From the NCBI RefSeq assembly GCF_902141855.1, contig NZ_CABFVH010000015.1:49276-113275 (forward strand): a DNA stretch of 64,000 bases. Reading direction: 5' to 3'. Below the pieces are notes generated by a model, which did no database searches, was not told where the DNA came from, and saw only the letters and a program-made list of their open reading frames with translations. Both the position numbers and the translations under genes were made by a program. Every line of letters starts with the position of its first letter. Within the stretch, counting starts at the first letter, position 1. Source of the stretch: Methylobacterium dankookense (GTDB taxonomy: Bacteria > Pseudomonadota > Alphaproteobacteria > Rhizobiales > Beijerinckiaceae). This document shows positions 48,265 to 56,120 of the stretch, piece by piece.

Positions 48265-48510
48265 TCAGAGCTGGCCGGAGCGGATGAGCGACATCGTCTC
48301 GGCGCTGATGCCGAAGGCCCGGGCCAGCTCCTTCACCCTGCGGCGGCTGCGCAGGATCGCCTTGATCTCCTTGGCGGTGAGCTGGGAGGCCTCGGCGCGG
48401 CGCTCGTTGGTGCCGCGGACGTGGGCGGGGGCGGGGACGTGTTTACAGGTGTCGGGGCTGTGGCAAACGCGCACGGGCAAGTCCTCGCTAAGGGCGAGGA
48501 GTGCCTCCAC
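48265..48510 (-). CDS. Small HTH-like protein
   Basis: The 81-residue product starts at GTG with GGGAAG upstream. Its C-terminal half (IKAILRSRRRVKELARAFGI then SAETMSLIRSGQL) looks like a helix-turn-helix of homeodomain/XRE-like type. The N-terminal part has CHSPDTCKH, a possible metal-binding cluster. It precedes the methyltransferase by 10 nt and is probably in its operon. Function unknown. Confidence 0.55.
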   Translation of the reverse strand: MEALLALSEDLPVRVCHSPDTCKHVPAPAHVRGTNERRAEASQLTAKEIKAILRSRRRVKELARAFGISAETMSLIRSGQL

Positions 48511-48615
48511 GGCTTCCCTGGATGACCGGACTTACAGCGAAAGGCGCTGGCCGCAGGAGCGCCTCTCCGAAGGCGTCTAACGCGAATATGTCACCGCCCG
48601 GCCATTCGCACAGGG

Positions 48616-49098
48616 CTACCGGGCCGCGTCGGGACCGAGCTGGCGGTGGAGGTCCTCGGCCGCCCGCCGCAGGTCGAAGTAGCCGTCGACCAGCGTCCGG
48701 GCTTCCCCGGTCGGCTCGCCGTCCTCGCCCGTGACCAGGCATGATTGCAGCAGCCCGACGTAGGCGCCGCTCGTGCCCGCGGCGGTGAGCGTCCCGTGCA
48801 CCGCCCGCATTATCGCCTCGACCGCCACGGCCGGCCGGGCCCGCATCGCGGTCGCCTGCGCCAACTCGCCCGCGTTGTGGTGGGACCACTGCGTCCCTTC
48901 TGGCGGCGGTCCCCGCAGGGCGTCGACGACCTCGGTCAGGATCTCGCCCTGCCGGGCGATGACGTCCGTGGCCGAGCGGAGCTCCTGCCAGAGGACCTCG
49001 ACGTCGTCCTAGTCGGTGGAGAGCTTCGCCTCGAAGGCAGCCTGCTCCTCCGGGGTGGGATCTCGCATGCCGAGGTGCTCGTCGAGGCCGGCGATCAT
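48616..49098 (-). pseudogene. Island gene interrupted by an in-frame TAG
   Basis: From ATG 49098 the frame reads 29 codons (MIAGLDEHLGMRDPTPEEQA...) and meets TAG at 49011-49009. The same frame then stays open for 131 codons with sensible, helical, acidic sequence (VEVLWQELRSATDVIARQGE; GYFDLRRAAEDLHRQLG). The part after the TAG has no good start before TTG 48864, so the simplest reading is one 160-residue protein broken by a point mutation such as CAG to TAG. Separate small genes are a possible alternative. No domain recognised. Confidence 0.5.
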
Positions 49099-49129
49099 GC
49101 CCGCAGCCTTTCTGTCTAGAATCGGCATT

Positions 49130-49555
49130 TCAGGCAGTCTCCCCTTCCGGCATCGGGAGCGCGATCTCACCGATCCGGTAGCCAATCGCTTGGAGCGCCT
49201 TCATGGGGTCGAGTAGCCACCCAGCGAGACGCTCCAGGTCTTCGCGCTCCCAGATCAGCCACTGGCGCTTGAACTCGAACAGCCCGTCCCGGCTGAGGAT
49301 ATCCGGGTGGATTGTGAACAGGTCACCTTCGCAGTCGCCCTTGGACAACGCCGCCTGGTTCGCCTCGGTGATGTTGAGACCGAGCGAGATGGTGGGCAGG
49401 AGCGAAGCGTCAACGAAGTCGCCGCGGCCATCCTCCCAGGTCCAGATCTCGTCAAGCACCCGCAGGTCGCCCCAGTCCGGACGCCTATCGTCCGTCATCT
49501 GGAACACCGTGCCCCTGGGCATCTTGCTGAATTCAGCCCACCCGACGATGCGCAT
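49130..49555 (-). CDS. Hypothetical protein of the island
   Basis: The 141-residue product has an ATG start with a purine-rich site upstream. It is rich in W, D and E (DEIWTWEDGRGDFVDASLLP; WLIWEREDLERLAGWLLDP). No signal peptide, TM segment or known motif. It lies just upstream of the interrupted gene on the same strand. Function unknown. Confidence 0.65.
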   Translation of the reverse strand: MRIVGWAEFSKMPRGTVFQMTDDRRPDWGDLRVLDEIWTWEDGRGDFVDASLLPTISLGLNITEANQAALSKGDCEGDLFTIHPDILSRDGLFEFKRQWLIWEREDLERLAGWLLDPMKALQAIGYRIGEIALPMPEGETA

Positions 49556-49651
49556 GCTCCCCCTCCCTCAATCGCAGGCCGACCAGCAGGCCGGCACCCC
49601 CGTGCTCCCCCGGGCTTGCCCTGCGGCCGTGACGGCGCGAGAATCCCGGGC

Positions 49652-49795
49652 ATGCCCGACCATGATCAGCCGGCCGCCCTTCCGGTGCTCGACGACCCCG
49701 CCGGGGACGGCTACGGGCCCGAGGCGCTCGCCGTCCTGCGGGGCATGGAGCCCCCGCGCCGGCCGGCCGGCTTCGTCGAGAAGTGCCCCCGCTAA
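49652..49795 (+). CDS. Very small hypothetical protein
   Basis: The 47-residue product reads MPDHDQPAALPVLDDPAGDG and ends FVEKCPR. There is no strong ribosome site. It is listed because codon use matches neighbours and it is the only sensible frame here; it could be non-coding. Confidence 0.35.
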   Translation: MPDHDQPAALPVLDDPAGDGYGPEALAVLRGMEPPRRPAGFVEKCPR

Positions 49796-49823
49796 CCCGG
49801 CCGAGGACGGCCCCGGCGCCGGG

Positions 49824-50051
49824 GTGCGGGTCGAGCTCACCGTGCGCGTGGTCGTCGGCAGCGAGCGGTCCACGGTCATCGTGGTCGACCCGCTGACCGG
49901 GCGCGCCATCGCGCACGAGGTCCTCCCGCACGGGGGCGAGGCCGACCTCGCCGCCGCGGCCGTCGAGGCCGCGATCAGGGCCCGCCTGCCGAGCGCGCCA
50001 GGCGGCGTGCCCGGGGGACTGCGGGAAGCGGCGGGCGAGCCGGGCGAGTAG
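49824..50051 (+). CDS. Small hypothetical protein, ill-defined start
   Basis: About 75 residues: VRVELTVRVVVGSERSTVIV, then DPLTGRAIAHEVLPHGGEAD and an Ala-rich helix. Alternating hydrophobics suggest a beta-sheet/helix domain. GTG 49824 is a guess; no ATG exists in this frame. Function unknown. Confidence 0.4.
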   Translation: MRVELTVRVVVGSERSTVIVVDPLTGRAIAHEVLPHGGEADLAAAAVEAAIRARLPSAPGGVPGGLREAAGEPGE

Positions 50052-50074
50052 GTCGGCCGAGGGGGCGGGGCGGG

Positions 50075-50299
50075 TCACTGGCGCCTCGCGTAGTCGGGCT
50101 TGCCGTCGGGCCCGAAGAGCGGGCTCATGCCCTGCTCGCCAGCGGTATAGCGGCAGCCCGTCTTCGGGTCGGTCCACACGAGGACGCCACCGTGCTTCTC
50201 ACAGCCTTCGCCCGGCGTGGTGATGGCGACCGCGGCAGCGATGAACGCCACCGCCGCCAGCACGCCGAGAAACCCCACGGACATCTTCCCTTCGTTCAT
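50075..50299 (-). CDS. Small membrane-anchored hypothetical protein
   Basis: The 74-residue product has one N-terminal TM or signal-anchor segment (VGFLGVLAAVAFIAAAVAIT) and a short exported-side domain with two Cys (GEGCEKHGGVLVWTDPKTGC), which could form a disulphide. GGAAGGG precedes the ATG. It is last in a four-gene chain in which each stop overlaps the next start by ATGA. Confidence 0.65.
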   Translation of the reverse strand: MNEGKMSVGFLGVLAAVAFIAAAVAITTPGEGCEKHGGVLVWTDPKTGCRYTAGEQGMSPLFGPDGKPDYARRQ

Positions 50300-50502
50300 C
50301 CCTTCCTCCTCATGGCCGCCTGTGCCCTCGCGCAGGAATCCCGGCACTCCGGCTCGCCGGCCGCCCGCTCCTGGCAGGCGTCCTGGCAGCGCGCGTAGGC
50401 CCGCAGCCCCCGGGCGAACCGGGACGCGTCCGGGTCGGCCGGCAGGTACCGGGCGACGGCCTCGCGGGCCCGGGCCAGCGCGTCGGGGGCTGGGTGGCTC
50501 AT
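50296..50502 (-). CDS. Small Cys-containing hypothetical protein
   Basis: The 68-residue, mainly helical, basic product contains a C-x3-C-x9-C-x3-C pattern (ARCQDACQERAAGEPECRDS C), like a twin-CX3C helical hairpin. It overlaps both neighbours by 4 nt. Function unknown. Confidence 0.6.
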   Translation of the reverse strand: MSHPAPDALARAREAVARYLPADPDASRFARGLRAYARCQDACQERAAGEPECRDSCARAQAAMRRKG

Positions 50503-50741
50503 GCCGCGACGCGCTCCGGGTGGAGGACGTTGAAGCGGGCGAAGCGGTCGTAGGCGGCCGACCAGACCTCATAGGCCTGCTCCTGGGCCTCCTTGGACTC
50601 GGCCGTGTAGTCCATCGTCGCCGGGTCGATCCTGGCGTGGCCCTGGGCGAACTCGATCCCGGCGCAGCCCTCGTCGTAGAGCGCCTGCAGGCCCCGGCGG
50701 GCCAGGGCGATCATGTCGAATTCGGTGGGCTCGATCGTCAT
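50499..50741 (-). CDS. Small hypothetical protein
   Basis: The 80-residue product is helical and acidic (TEFDMIALARRGLQALYDEG; EAQEQAYEVWSAAYDRFARF). ATGA overlaps on both sides place it inside the four-gene operon. No known domain. Confidence 0.6.
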   Translation of the reverse strand: MTIEPTEFDMIALARRGLQALYDEGCAGIEFAQGHARIDPATMDYTAESKEAQEQAYEVWSAAYDRFARFNVLHPERVAA

Positions 50742-51178
50742 GCGCCATCTCCCGGCGTCAGGCGCGCCAGCTCGCTCGCCATCTCGTCCTTGAAAGCCTG
50801 CCGGGCGAAGGCCTCTTCGCCCTTGATCTCGTAGTTCCAGCCCTCGGCCGAGCTACGAAAGCCAGCGCGAAACGCCTGCTCCAGGGTGATGCCGCCCGTG
50901 CGGACGAACCCTGCGTCCCGCAGCACTGCCTCAGCCTTGTGCGTGTTGACTTCTAGTTCGGTGTTGCCCGGCCGATGGGCGCGATGCCTCAGGGCTACGC
51001 CTGCATCGAGCGCGGCCGAGATGACTTCCAAGTCCGACATCGCCCGCAGCTTGGCGATCCGCGCCACGTCGGCGGCCCTTGCGCGCTCGTCGGCGACCAT
51101 GCCGTCGAAGAAGTCCCGCTCCCCCTTGGGCAGCGCCGCAACCGCGCGCGCCATCTCGGCAACCTGCTCGATTTCCAT
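50738..51178 (-). CDS. Hypothetical protein, first gene of a four-gene overlapping operon
   Basis: The 146-residue helical product (EIEQVAEMARAVAALPKGER; ITLEQAFRAGFRSSAEGWNY) starts at ATG 51178 with AGGAGG 7 nt upstream, the best ribosome site in this operon. No motif recognised. It is divergent from the AAA+ gene across a hairpin-rich region. Confidence 0.68.
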   Translation of the reverse strand: MEIEQVAEMARAVAALPKGERDFFDGMVADERARAADVARIAKLRAMSDLEVISAALDAGVALRHRAHRPGNTELEVNTHKAEAVLRDAGFVRTGGITLEQAFRAGFRSSAEGWNYEIKGEEAFARQAFKDEMASELARLTPGDGA

Positions 51179-51278
51179 GGTCGACCCTCCTGTGTTGAGG
51201 GTCCCACTTCGCCCGGATTCGCACAGAGGCATCCGGGCAACACGAGCCGACTACCGAGACGAACCTAGTCCCCGCGCA

Positions 51279-51370
51279 TGTTACATTCGCAGGGTCTTTC
51301 GATCGGATCGCCCTGCGGAAGTAACACCGGGTCAGCGTCCAGGGATTCATCAACCAATACTGGCTGACCC
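51279..51370. repeat. Two consecutive long inverted repeats in a divergent intergenic region
   Basis: Within the 327-nt gap (51179-51505), TGTTAC-N3-CGCAGGG pairs with CCCTGCG-N3-GTAACA (51279-51326, 16-nt loop). Immediately after it GGGTCAGC pairs with GCTGACCC (51329-51370), with inner CCAG/CTGG. The layout could be regulatory operators, a terminator pair, or a recombination/replication site of the mobile element. No gene is evident in the gap. Confidence 0.55.
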
Positions 51371-51505
51371 CCTTGCCGGCGGAGTCCGCCCAGGCCATGT
51401 TGGCCTCATGAGCGAGCTGTCGAAACCGAAACGCGCCTGATCCCCCGCCGCCTTGAGCCCCCCGGCTCGGCGGCATGCGCGCCCCCGTTTCCAGCGAGTC
51501 CCCCA

Positions 51506-53209
51506 ATGACCACGACTGCCCGCCGCGCGGCCCTCGCCGCTGTGATGAAGAACCTGCGCTCGTACACTAAGCCGAGGTGGCCCAAGCCCGGCGAGAAGCC
51601 CCACAACACGATCGAACTCCTGAGCGGGGCCGAGTTCGAGGGTGGCGACGTCGTCCGCGACATCGGCATGTACCTGTCGCCGATGCTGGAGCCCTCGTGG
51701 CCGCATAAGGTCCCGAAGCGCCTGCTGACGATCATGAAGGGCCTGCGCGCCGAGCCGTCGCTTGCCCGGCTCCGCCAGCTCGAAGACGCCGCCCAGACCG
51801 TGCTCGACGAGGCCGACGCCGGGCGATCCCCGGTGCTCGCGCAGACGATCGCGGTCGTGGAGGACCTCGTCGACCGCAGCCTCGTCTACGCCGCTGCCCT
51901 CGGCTGCCAGAGGGCGGCGATGCGCTGCGCGGTCCTCGCGTTCCGGCACTGGCGGGGGCGGCCTACGAGCTTCGCCAATCCCGTCACGCATGGCCTGATG
52001 CTCAGCATGCTCGATTATCTGCACAGCGCGGACCTGCACGTAGCCCCGGCCGACGTGCGGGGCTACGTGCAGGAATCGCGGCACATGCAGATCTGGCAGG
52101 CGGACGGCGACGCGCGGCGGCTCACGTACCTGCTCACACTCGTTCAGGACGCGATCGACACCCCGGAGGCGGGCGCGTCGGCGCCGGACGACCCCGAGGA
52201 CCGGGCGGCAATCGCGGAGGACCGGGCCGGCATCGTGCGGCAGGCGCCCCCTGTGACGGAGACGCGCCCCGAGGATGGGGTCCTCTGGTTCAACGAAGAC
52301 GGCCAGACCTACACCGGCGCAGACCTGCCGCTCGCGCCGGGCATGGTCGTCATCGGTGACGTCAGCCACGTCAAGAAGAGCGGCAAGCTCGACACCGACC
52401 CGGTGAAGGAAGCCGAGCCGATCATCGGCAAGCGGCTGCCTCTCGTCGCACCCCCGGCTGACCTAGGCGCGGCACGGGCCGAGCTGCTTGGCGAGTTCCC
52501 TCATGCCGAGCGCATCGTCGACCGGCTGCTCCGGCCCCAAGCCTCACGGGACAGCGTGGGCAATCCGCCGGTCCTCATCTGGGGACCGCCTGGCGGCGGC
52601 AAGACCCGGTTCGCCCGCCGTTACGGCGAGGTCATGGGCCTTCAGCCGGGGGTGCTGTCCATGGCGGGCCTGACGGACGCGCTGCCGATCACCGGCACGC
52701 CGCGCGGCTGGTCCTCGGCGAATTTCGGCATTCTCGTGCGGGAACTCCTGCGCACGAAGATCGCCAATCCGCTGATCGTCGTCGACGAGGGCGACAAGAT
52801 CGGGGCATCCCGGCATAACGGCAACGCGGCCGACGCGCTGATGAACCTGCTCAGCCCCGAGACTAGCGCCCGATACAGGGACGTATACCTGCAGGCCGAT
52901 GTAGACGGCTCGCGGGTGCAGTGGATCATCACAGCCAATACGCTCGACACGATCCCGAAGCCGCTGCTCGACCGGTGCCTCGTGCTGCGCCTGGAGGAGC
53001 CGGGCCCGGAGCACCTCCGCACCCTGGCGACTTCCATCCTGCAGGACGTCCGCACCGACCGGGGGCTCGACGAGCTCTGGGCGCCCCCGTTCGACGGCGT
53101 GGAATGGTCCGCGCTGGAGGCCAATTGGGCGAAGGGGGGCAGCCTGCGCGCCCTCCGGCGCCTCGTCGAGACGGTTCTCGACGCTCGCGAAGCGGGGCTC
53201 CGGCAGTGA
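51506..53209 (+). CDS. Lon-like AAA+ ATPase without protease domain
   Basis: The 567-residue protein has a ~340-residue N-terminal region of unknown fold and a C-terminal AAA+ module: Walker A G360PPGGGKT367, Walker B LIVVD427E428, sensor 1 IITAN and an arginine finger segment PKPLLDRCLVLRLEEP. The stretch between (ADALMNLLSPETSARYRDVY) strongly resembles the Lon ATPase domain, but the S-K protease domain is absent. Such ATPases occur in phages and integrative elements and may remodel protein or nucleoprotein complexes. It heads a plus-strand series of overlapping small genes. Confidence 0.8.
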   Translation: MTTTARRAALAAVMKNLRSYTKPRWPKPGEKPHNTIELLSGAEFEGGDVVRDIGMYLSPMLEPSWPHKVPKRLLTIMKGLRAEPSLARLRQLEDAAQTVLDEADAGRSPVLAQTIAVVEDLVDRSLVYAAALGCQRAAMRCAVLAFRHWRGRPTSFANPVTHGLMLSMLDYLHSADLHVAPADVRGYVQESRHMQIWQADGDARRLTYLLTLVQDAIDTPEAGASAPDDPEDRAAIAEDRAGIVRQAPPVTETRPEDGVLWFNEDGQTYTGADLPLAPGMVVIGDVSHVKKSGKLDTDPVKEAEPIIGKRLPLVAPPADLGAARAELLGEFPHAERIVDRLLRPQASRDSVGNPPVLIWGPPGGGKTRFARRYGEVMGLQPGVLSMAGLTDALPITGTPRGWSSANFGILVRELLRTKIANPLIVVDEGDKIGASRHNGNAADALMNLLSPETSARYRDVYLQADVDGSRVQWIITANTLDTIPKPLLDRCLVLRLEEPGPEHLRTLATSILQDVRTDRGLDELWAPPFDGVEWSALEANWAKGGSLRALRRLVETVLDAREAGLRQ

Positions 53210-53463
53210 GCGCCGTCATCTCGGAGCTGCGGCTCCTGCGCGACGCGGTCGAGGAGGACCTCGACCGCCGACGCGTCGACGAGAACCTGGGACGGGGCGT
53301 CTACGGCTACGTGGGCTGCCTCATCCGCCTCGTCGAGGACGGCGACCGCGACCCCGTCCGGTCCCTGAACGAGGCCCGGAGCGCGGCCGGATTCCTGCGC
53401 GCCGTCCCCCGCCTGCCCGACCCCCGCCCCCGCTCGTGGAATGCCCCGTCATGCCCCGCGTGA
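53206..53463 (+). CDS. Small hypothetical protein
   Basis: The 85-residue product starts at GTG overlapping the AAA+ stop by 4 nt. The N-terminal 45 residues are helical (SELRLLRDAVEEDLDRRRVD), then a Pro-rich tail. Tight coupling suggests a function linked to the ATPase. No domain recognised. Confidence 0.55.
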   Translation: MSAVISELRLLRDAVEEDLDRRRVDENLGRGVYGYVGCLIRLVEDGDRDPVRSLNEARSAAGFLRAVPRLPDPRPRSWNAPSCPA

Positions 53464-54044
53464 TCCCCGCCGAAGCGATGGCCTACCTCGCCGGCGCCCT
53501 GGACGAGGGCGCGATAGTCGGCATCCGGGTAACCAGCGTCGACCCCACTCCCGAGGGGCCTCGCGTGCGGTTCGAGGTCCCGCCGCTGCGCCGCCGCCGC
53601 GGCGACACGAAGCGCCTGCCGGACCGCGCCGTGATCGCCGAGCTCGTGAGCAGGATGGTCGCCCGCCGGTGGAAGGACAGCCCCGTGCCGCGAGAGGTCC
53701 CCGAGGCGCACCAGATGGATCTCGCGGTGAGCCACCCCGTCGTCATCGGTGATTTCACCGAGACGGCCGCCGGCTGGCACTGGCTGCTCTCGGCCGCCGC
53801 GGGCTGGATCGAGGAGACCGGCGTTCCGACAGGCTTCAAGAGCGTGCAGATCAAAGAAAAGTTCGGCACGCTCAGGTGGTATTGCAGTTGTCTCGAAGAC
53901 GAGGACCGCCTTCAAGCCGGCAGGATCATCCAGGCGGCGGAGTGGATCTCCGGGGCGGTCTGCGAGACCTGCGGCGCGCCGGGGTCCGTCCGCCCCGGGG
54001 GCTGGGTCAGGACTGCGTGCGATGCCCACGCCCGTAAGCGTTGA
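53451..54044 (+). CDS. Hypothetical phage-type protein with C-terminal Zn ribbon
   Basis: The 197-residue product contains FKSVQIKEKFGTLRWYCSCL, a motif common in phage-associated proteins of unknown function, followed by a Cys4-like ribbon, CETCGAPGSVRPGGWVRTAC. The N-terminal ~80 residues are basic and less conserved-looking. ATG 53451 overlaps the end of the previous gene; an earlier in-frame GTG at 53436 is possible. Role unknown, perhaps nucleic-acid binding. Confidence 0.65.
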   Translation: MPRVIPAEAMAYLAGALDEGAIVGIRVTSVDPTPEGPRVRFEVPPLRRRRGDTKRLPDRAVIAELVSRMVARRWKDSPVPREVPEAHQMDLAVSHPVVIGDFTETAAGWHWLLSAAAGWIEETGVPTGFKSVQIKEKFGTLRWYCSCLEDEDRLQAGRIIQAAEWISGAVCETCGAPGSVRPGGWVRTACDAHARKR

Positions 54045-54402
54045 CGTGCATCGCAACCTGACCAGGCGCGCCTGGTCTGTTCGGGTCGCCGGCCGAGTCG
54101 TCGGCCACGTCCCGGCGATCGCGCTGCGCGACGTCGTCCTCCGGTCCTCGAACGCGTCCCGGATCCGGTGCCTCCGTCTCGGGACCCGGGACGTCCACGC
54201 CTGGGCCCGGGGCATCCCGACCGACGCGGCGCGCCCGCCCGAGGCGGTCCGCTTCCGGTACAGGCTCGCCGAGCCCGGCTTCAGACTCGCCGACGGCCAG
54301 GTCCTCCTCGCGGCGGAGGTCGCCTGGTTCGAGGAAGACGGCAGCGCGTGGTGCCTTGCTAGCCCAGATGCGAACGTGCTCATCGGAGGGACAGACACGT
54401 GA
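54022..54402 (+). CDS. Hypothetical protein of the island
   Basis: The 126-residue product overlaps the preceding gene by 23 nt. It is beta-rich (TRRAWSVRVAGRVVGHVPAI) with GQVLLAAEVAWFEEDGSAW. No TM segment or known motif. Placement within an overlapping gene series supports that it is translated. Confidence 0.58.
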   Translation: MPTPVSVDVHRNLTRRAWSVRVAGRVVGHVPAIALRDVVLRSSNASRIRCLRLGTRDVHAWARGIPTDAARPPEAVRFRYRLAEPGFRLADGQVLLAAEVAWFEEDGSAWCLASPDANVLIGGTDT

Positions 54403-54830
54403 TGAGGGTACGCACGCTCACGCCCGGCGAGCTCGCCGAAATCGAACGCCTCCGGGCAGCCGCGCGCGCGACCCTTGCGCAGATTCGCGCAGGGTGGGTC
54501 CCCGGCGAGGCCGCCCTCGCCGAAGCCCCGTTCCTCGACGAGTGGGACGAGCGCACGCACCCGCAGGACGGCAAGCCCTGCCTGACGGGCAACGTCTACG
54601 GGCACCCGCGCCTGGGCGATCGCTGGATCTGCACGAGCCCGCTGCTCCATCGCGGCGAGAGTTGGGCCCTTACCAGCAACCGCCTCTACATCCTCGGCAA
54701 GCCCCGCCTCGATCGAGTCATCGCCGGCCGCCGCGGCCGGGGGCGCTCCCTCCTCGATGGCTCGCCCTCCGTCCCGCCGACTGGCGGCCCCGGGATCCCC
54801 GGCGCCGACGACGACCTTCCGGAGCCCTGA
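54402..54830 (+). CDS. Hypothetical protein, DUF6634-like; tandem paralogue of the next gene
   Basis: The 142-residue product has a helical N-terminus (LTPGELAEIERLRAAARATL) and a core with GNVYGHPRLGDRWICTSPLL followed by SWALTSNRLYILG. I recall this layout from DUF6634-type alphaproteobacterial proteins, but without a search the family call is tentative. GTG 54399 is also possible, giving a GTGATG start that overlaps the previous stop. The next gene shows the same core order. Confidence 0.6.
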   Translation: MRVRTLTPGELAEIERLRAAARATLAQIRAGWVPGEAALAEAPFLDEWDERTHPQDGKPCLTGNVYGHPRLGDRWICTSPLLHRGESWALTSNRLYILGKPRLDRVIAGRRGRGRSLLDGSPSVPPTGGPGIPGADDDLPEP

Positions 54831-54833
54831 GTC

Positions 54834-55388
54834 ATGACCCGCGCTGACATCGAGGCCGCGTTCGAGGACCGGGACCGCTTGGCCGGCGGATGGGAGCCCT
54901 CGGGCCACGTCTGGGGCGACGCCCCGATGCTCAACCGCTGGGCCTACGGCGTGCACCCGGCCTCGGGCACGATGGCGCTCGTCGGGTTCCTCAACGGGCA
55001 GGCCAGGACCTGCTCGCCGGTCGTCGCGATGCTCACCGGCCCCGGCGGTATCGGCTGGGCGCGGACGCTGTCCGGCTGGCTCCGGCTGGTGCTGACGAGC
55101 GACGAACTTCACCGCCAGGGCCGCCACCTCCTCCCTGCGCACGCCCGGGACCTGGAGCTCGCCGCGTTCGACGCGGGCTACCGGGCGCCGCGGCGGTCCC
55201 TTCGCCCCGAGGGCCCGATCAACACGGACCCGCGCTGGCACGAGGCGGCCGACTTCATTGATCGGACCGCCAGGGACGCGGAGATCGGGTTCGCCGTGTT
55301 CTACGCCCGGCAGAAACGGGTGACCCTCGCCGAGGCCCGCCGGGCCATGGAGACCTTCTGGCTAAGCCGAACCCTGACCTTCGAGTGA
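54834..55388 (+). CDS. Hypothetical protein, related to preceding gene
   Basis: The 184-residue product shares the scheme P-x-L-x-x-W ... V-H-P-x-S-G ... C-S-P-V ... G-W-A-R-T-L-S-G-W-L-R-L with the neighbour at 54402, suggesting tandem duplication and divergence. It has an extra C-terminal helical region (YARQKRVTLAEARRAMETFW). The start lies 3 nt after the previous stop. Function unknown. Confidence 0.6.
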   Translation: MTRADIEAAFEDRDRLAGGWEPSGHVWGDAPMLNRWAYGVHPASGTMALVGFLNGQARTCSPVVAMLTGPGGIGWARTLSGWLRLVLTSDELHRQGRHLLPAHARDLELAAFDAGYRAPRRSLRPEGPINTDPRWHEAADFIDRTARDAEIGFAVFYARQKRVTLAEARRAMETFWLSRTLTFE

Positions 55389-55394
55389 GCCCCC

Positions 55395-55727
55395 ATGCGT
55401 GTTGCGTACCTCGCCGCGGCCCTGGCCGCGCTCTCCAGCCATGCCCATGCAGGCCCCCGGCTCCCCGCGCTGGGGCTCTACTGCCCAGTTGGCGAGGACG
55501 TCCCGCCGATCTCCGTCGACGCCGACGGCGGCCTCGGAATCGACCTGCTCGACTGCGAGGGCGCACGCTTCGCGCGCGCGCGCGTCCGAGCCGAGGTCTG
55601 CTTCGCGAACGGGGGATCCGTGGTGGCGCTCAACACCGACCTCGTCGTGCGCCGCGACAGCACGCTTCGGCACGGGGGCGTGACGTTCAGGCTCTACACT
55701 GGCCGGCGGCCGTGCCCGGCGCCGTAG
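55395..55727 (+). CDS. Small secreted hypothetical protein
   Basis: The 110-residue product has a signal peptide (MRVAYLAAALAALSSHAHAG) and a mature domain with three Cys (LGLYCPVGEDVPPISVDADG; LLDCEGARF; VCFANGG). It is the last intact gene of the plus-strand series. No family recognised. It runs into the remnant of a metallophosphoesterase. Confidence 0.6.
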   Translation: MRVAYLAAALAALSSHAHAGPRLPALGLYCPVGEDVPPISVDADGGLGIDLLDCEGARFARARVRAEVCFANGGSVVALNTDLVVRRDSTLRHGGVTFRLYTGRRPCPAP

Positions 55728-56120
55728 CCCGCAGGCCCTCGGCTGGCTGGCTGAGCGCCTGCCGGACGCGCAGATCGTCTACGTGCCCGGCAATCACAAC
55801 TTCTGGTGGGACCGCGGCGAGGACCGCTTCACGCTCGCCGACCGGATGGTGGCCCGCGGCCGCGAGGTTGCTGCACGCCACGACATTCACCTCCTCATGG
55901 ACGACACGGTCACGATTGCCGACACCCGCTTCGCCAGTGGCACGCTCTGGAACGATTTCCGCCTCGGCTCCGCCACGCCGACCTACGCCATGCGCTCGGC
56001 CCAAGGGCGCAAGGGTATGGTCGACTAGCGCCGGATCCGCACCGGCCCACCCCCGCACGACCGCACGTCCACGAGGCTGACCGTGGACCCGGCCGGCACG
56101 GCGGCTCGCGCCGTGCGGGG
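55725..56120 (+). pseudogene. Metallophosphoesterase remnant, N-terminus missing and in-frame TAG
   Basis: The frame reads QALGWLAERLPDAQIVYVPG, then NHNFWWDRG, matching the central metal site (G-N-H) of calcineurin-like phosphoesterases. It continues through a plausible core to MVD, meets TAG at 56026-56028 and then reads RRIRTGPPPHDRTSTRL, which resembles the continuation of a family member (usually ...DYxxIR...). The N-terminal D-x-H motif and the C-terminal G-H-x-H are absent. This is a truncated, mutated gene; the boundaries are approximate. Confidence 0.6.
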
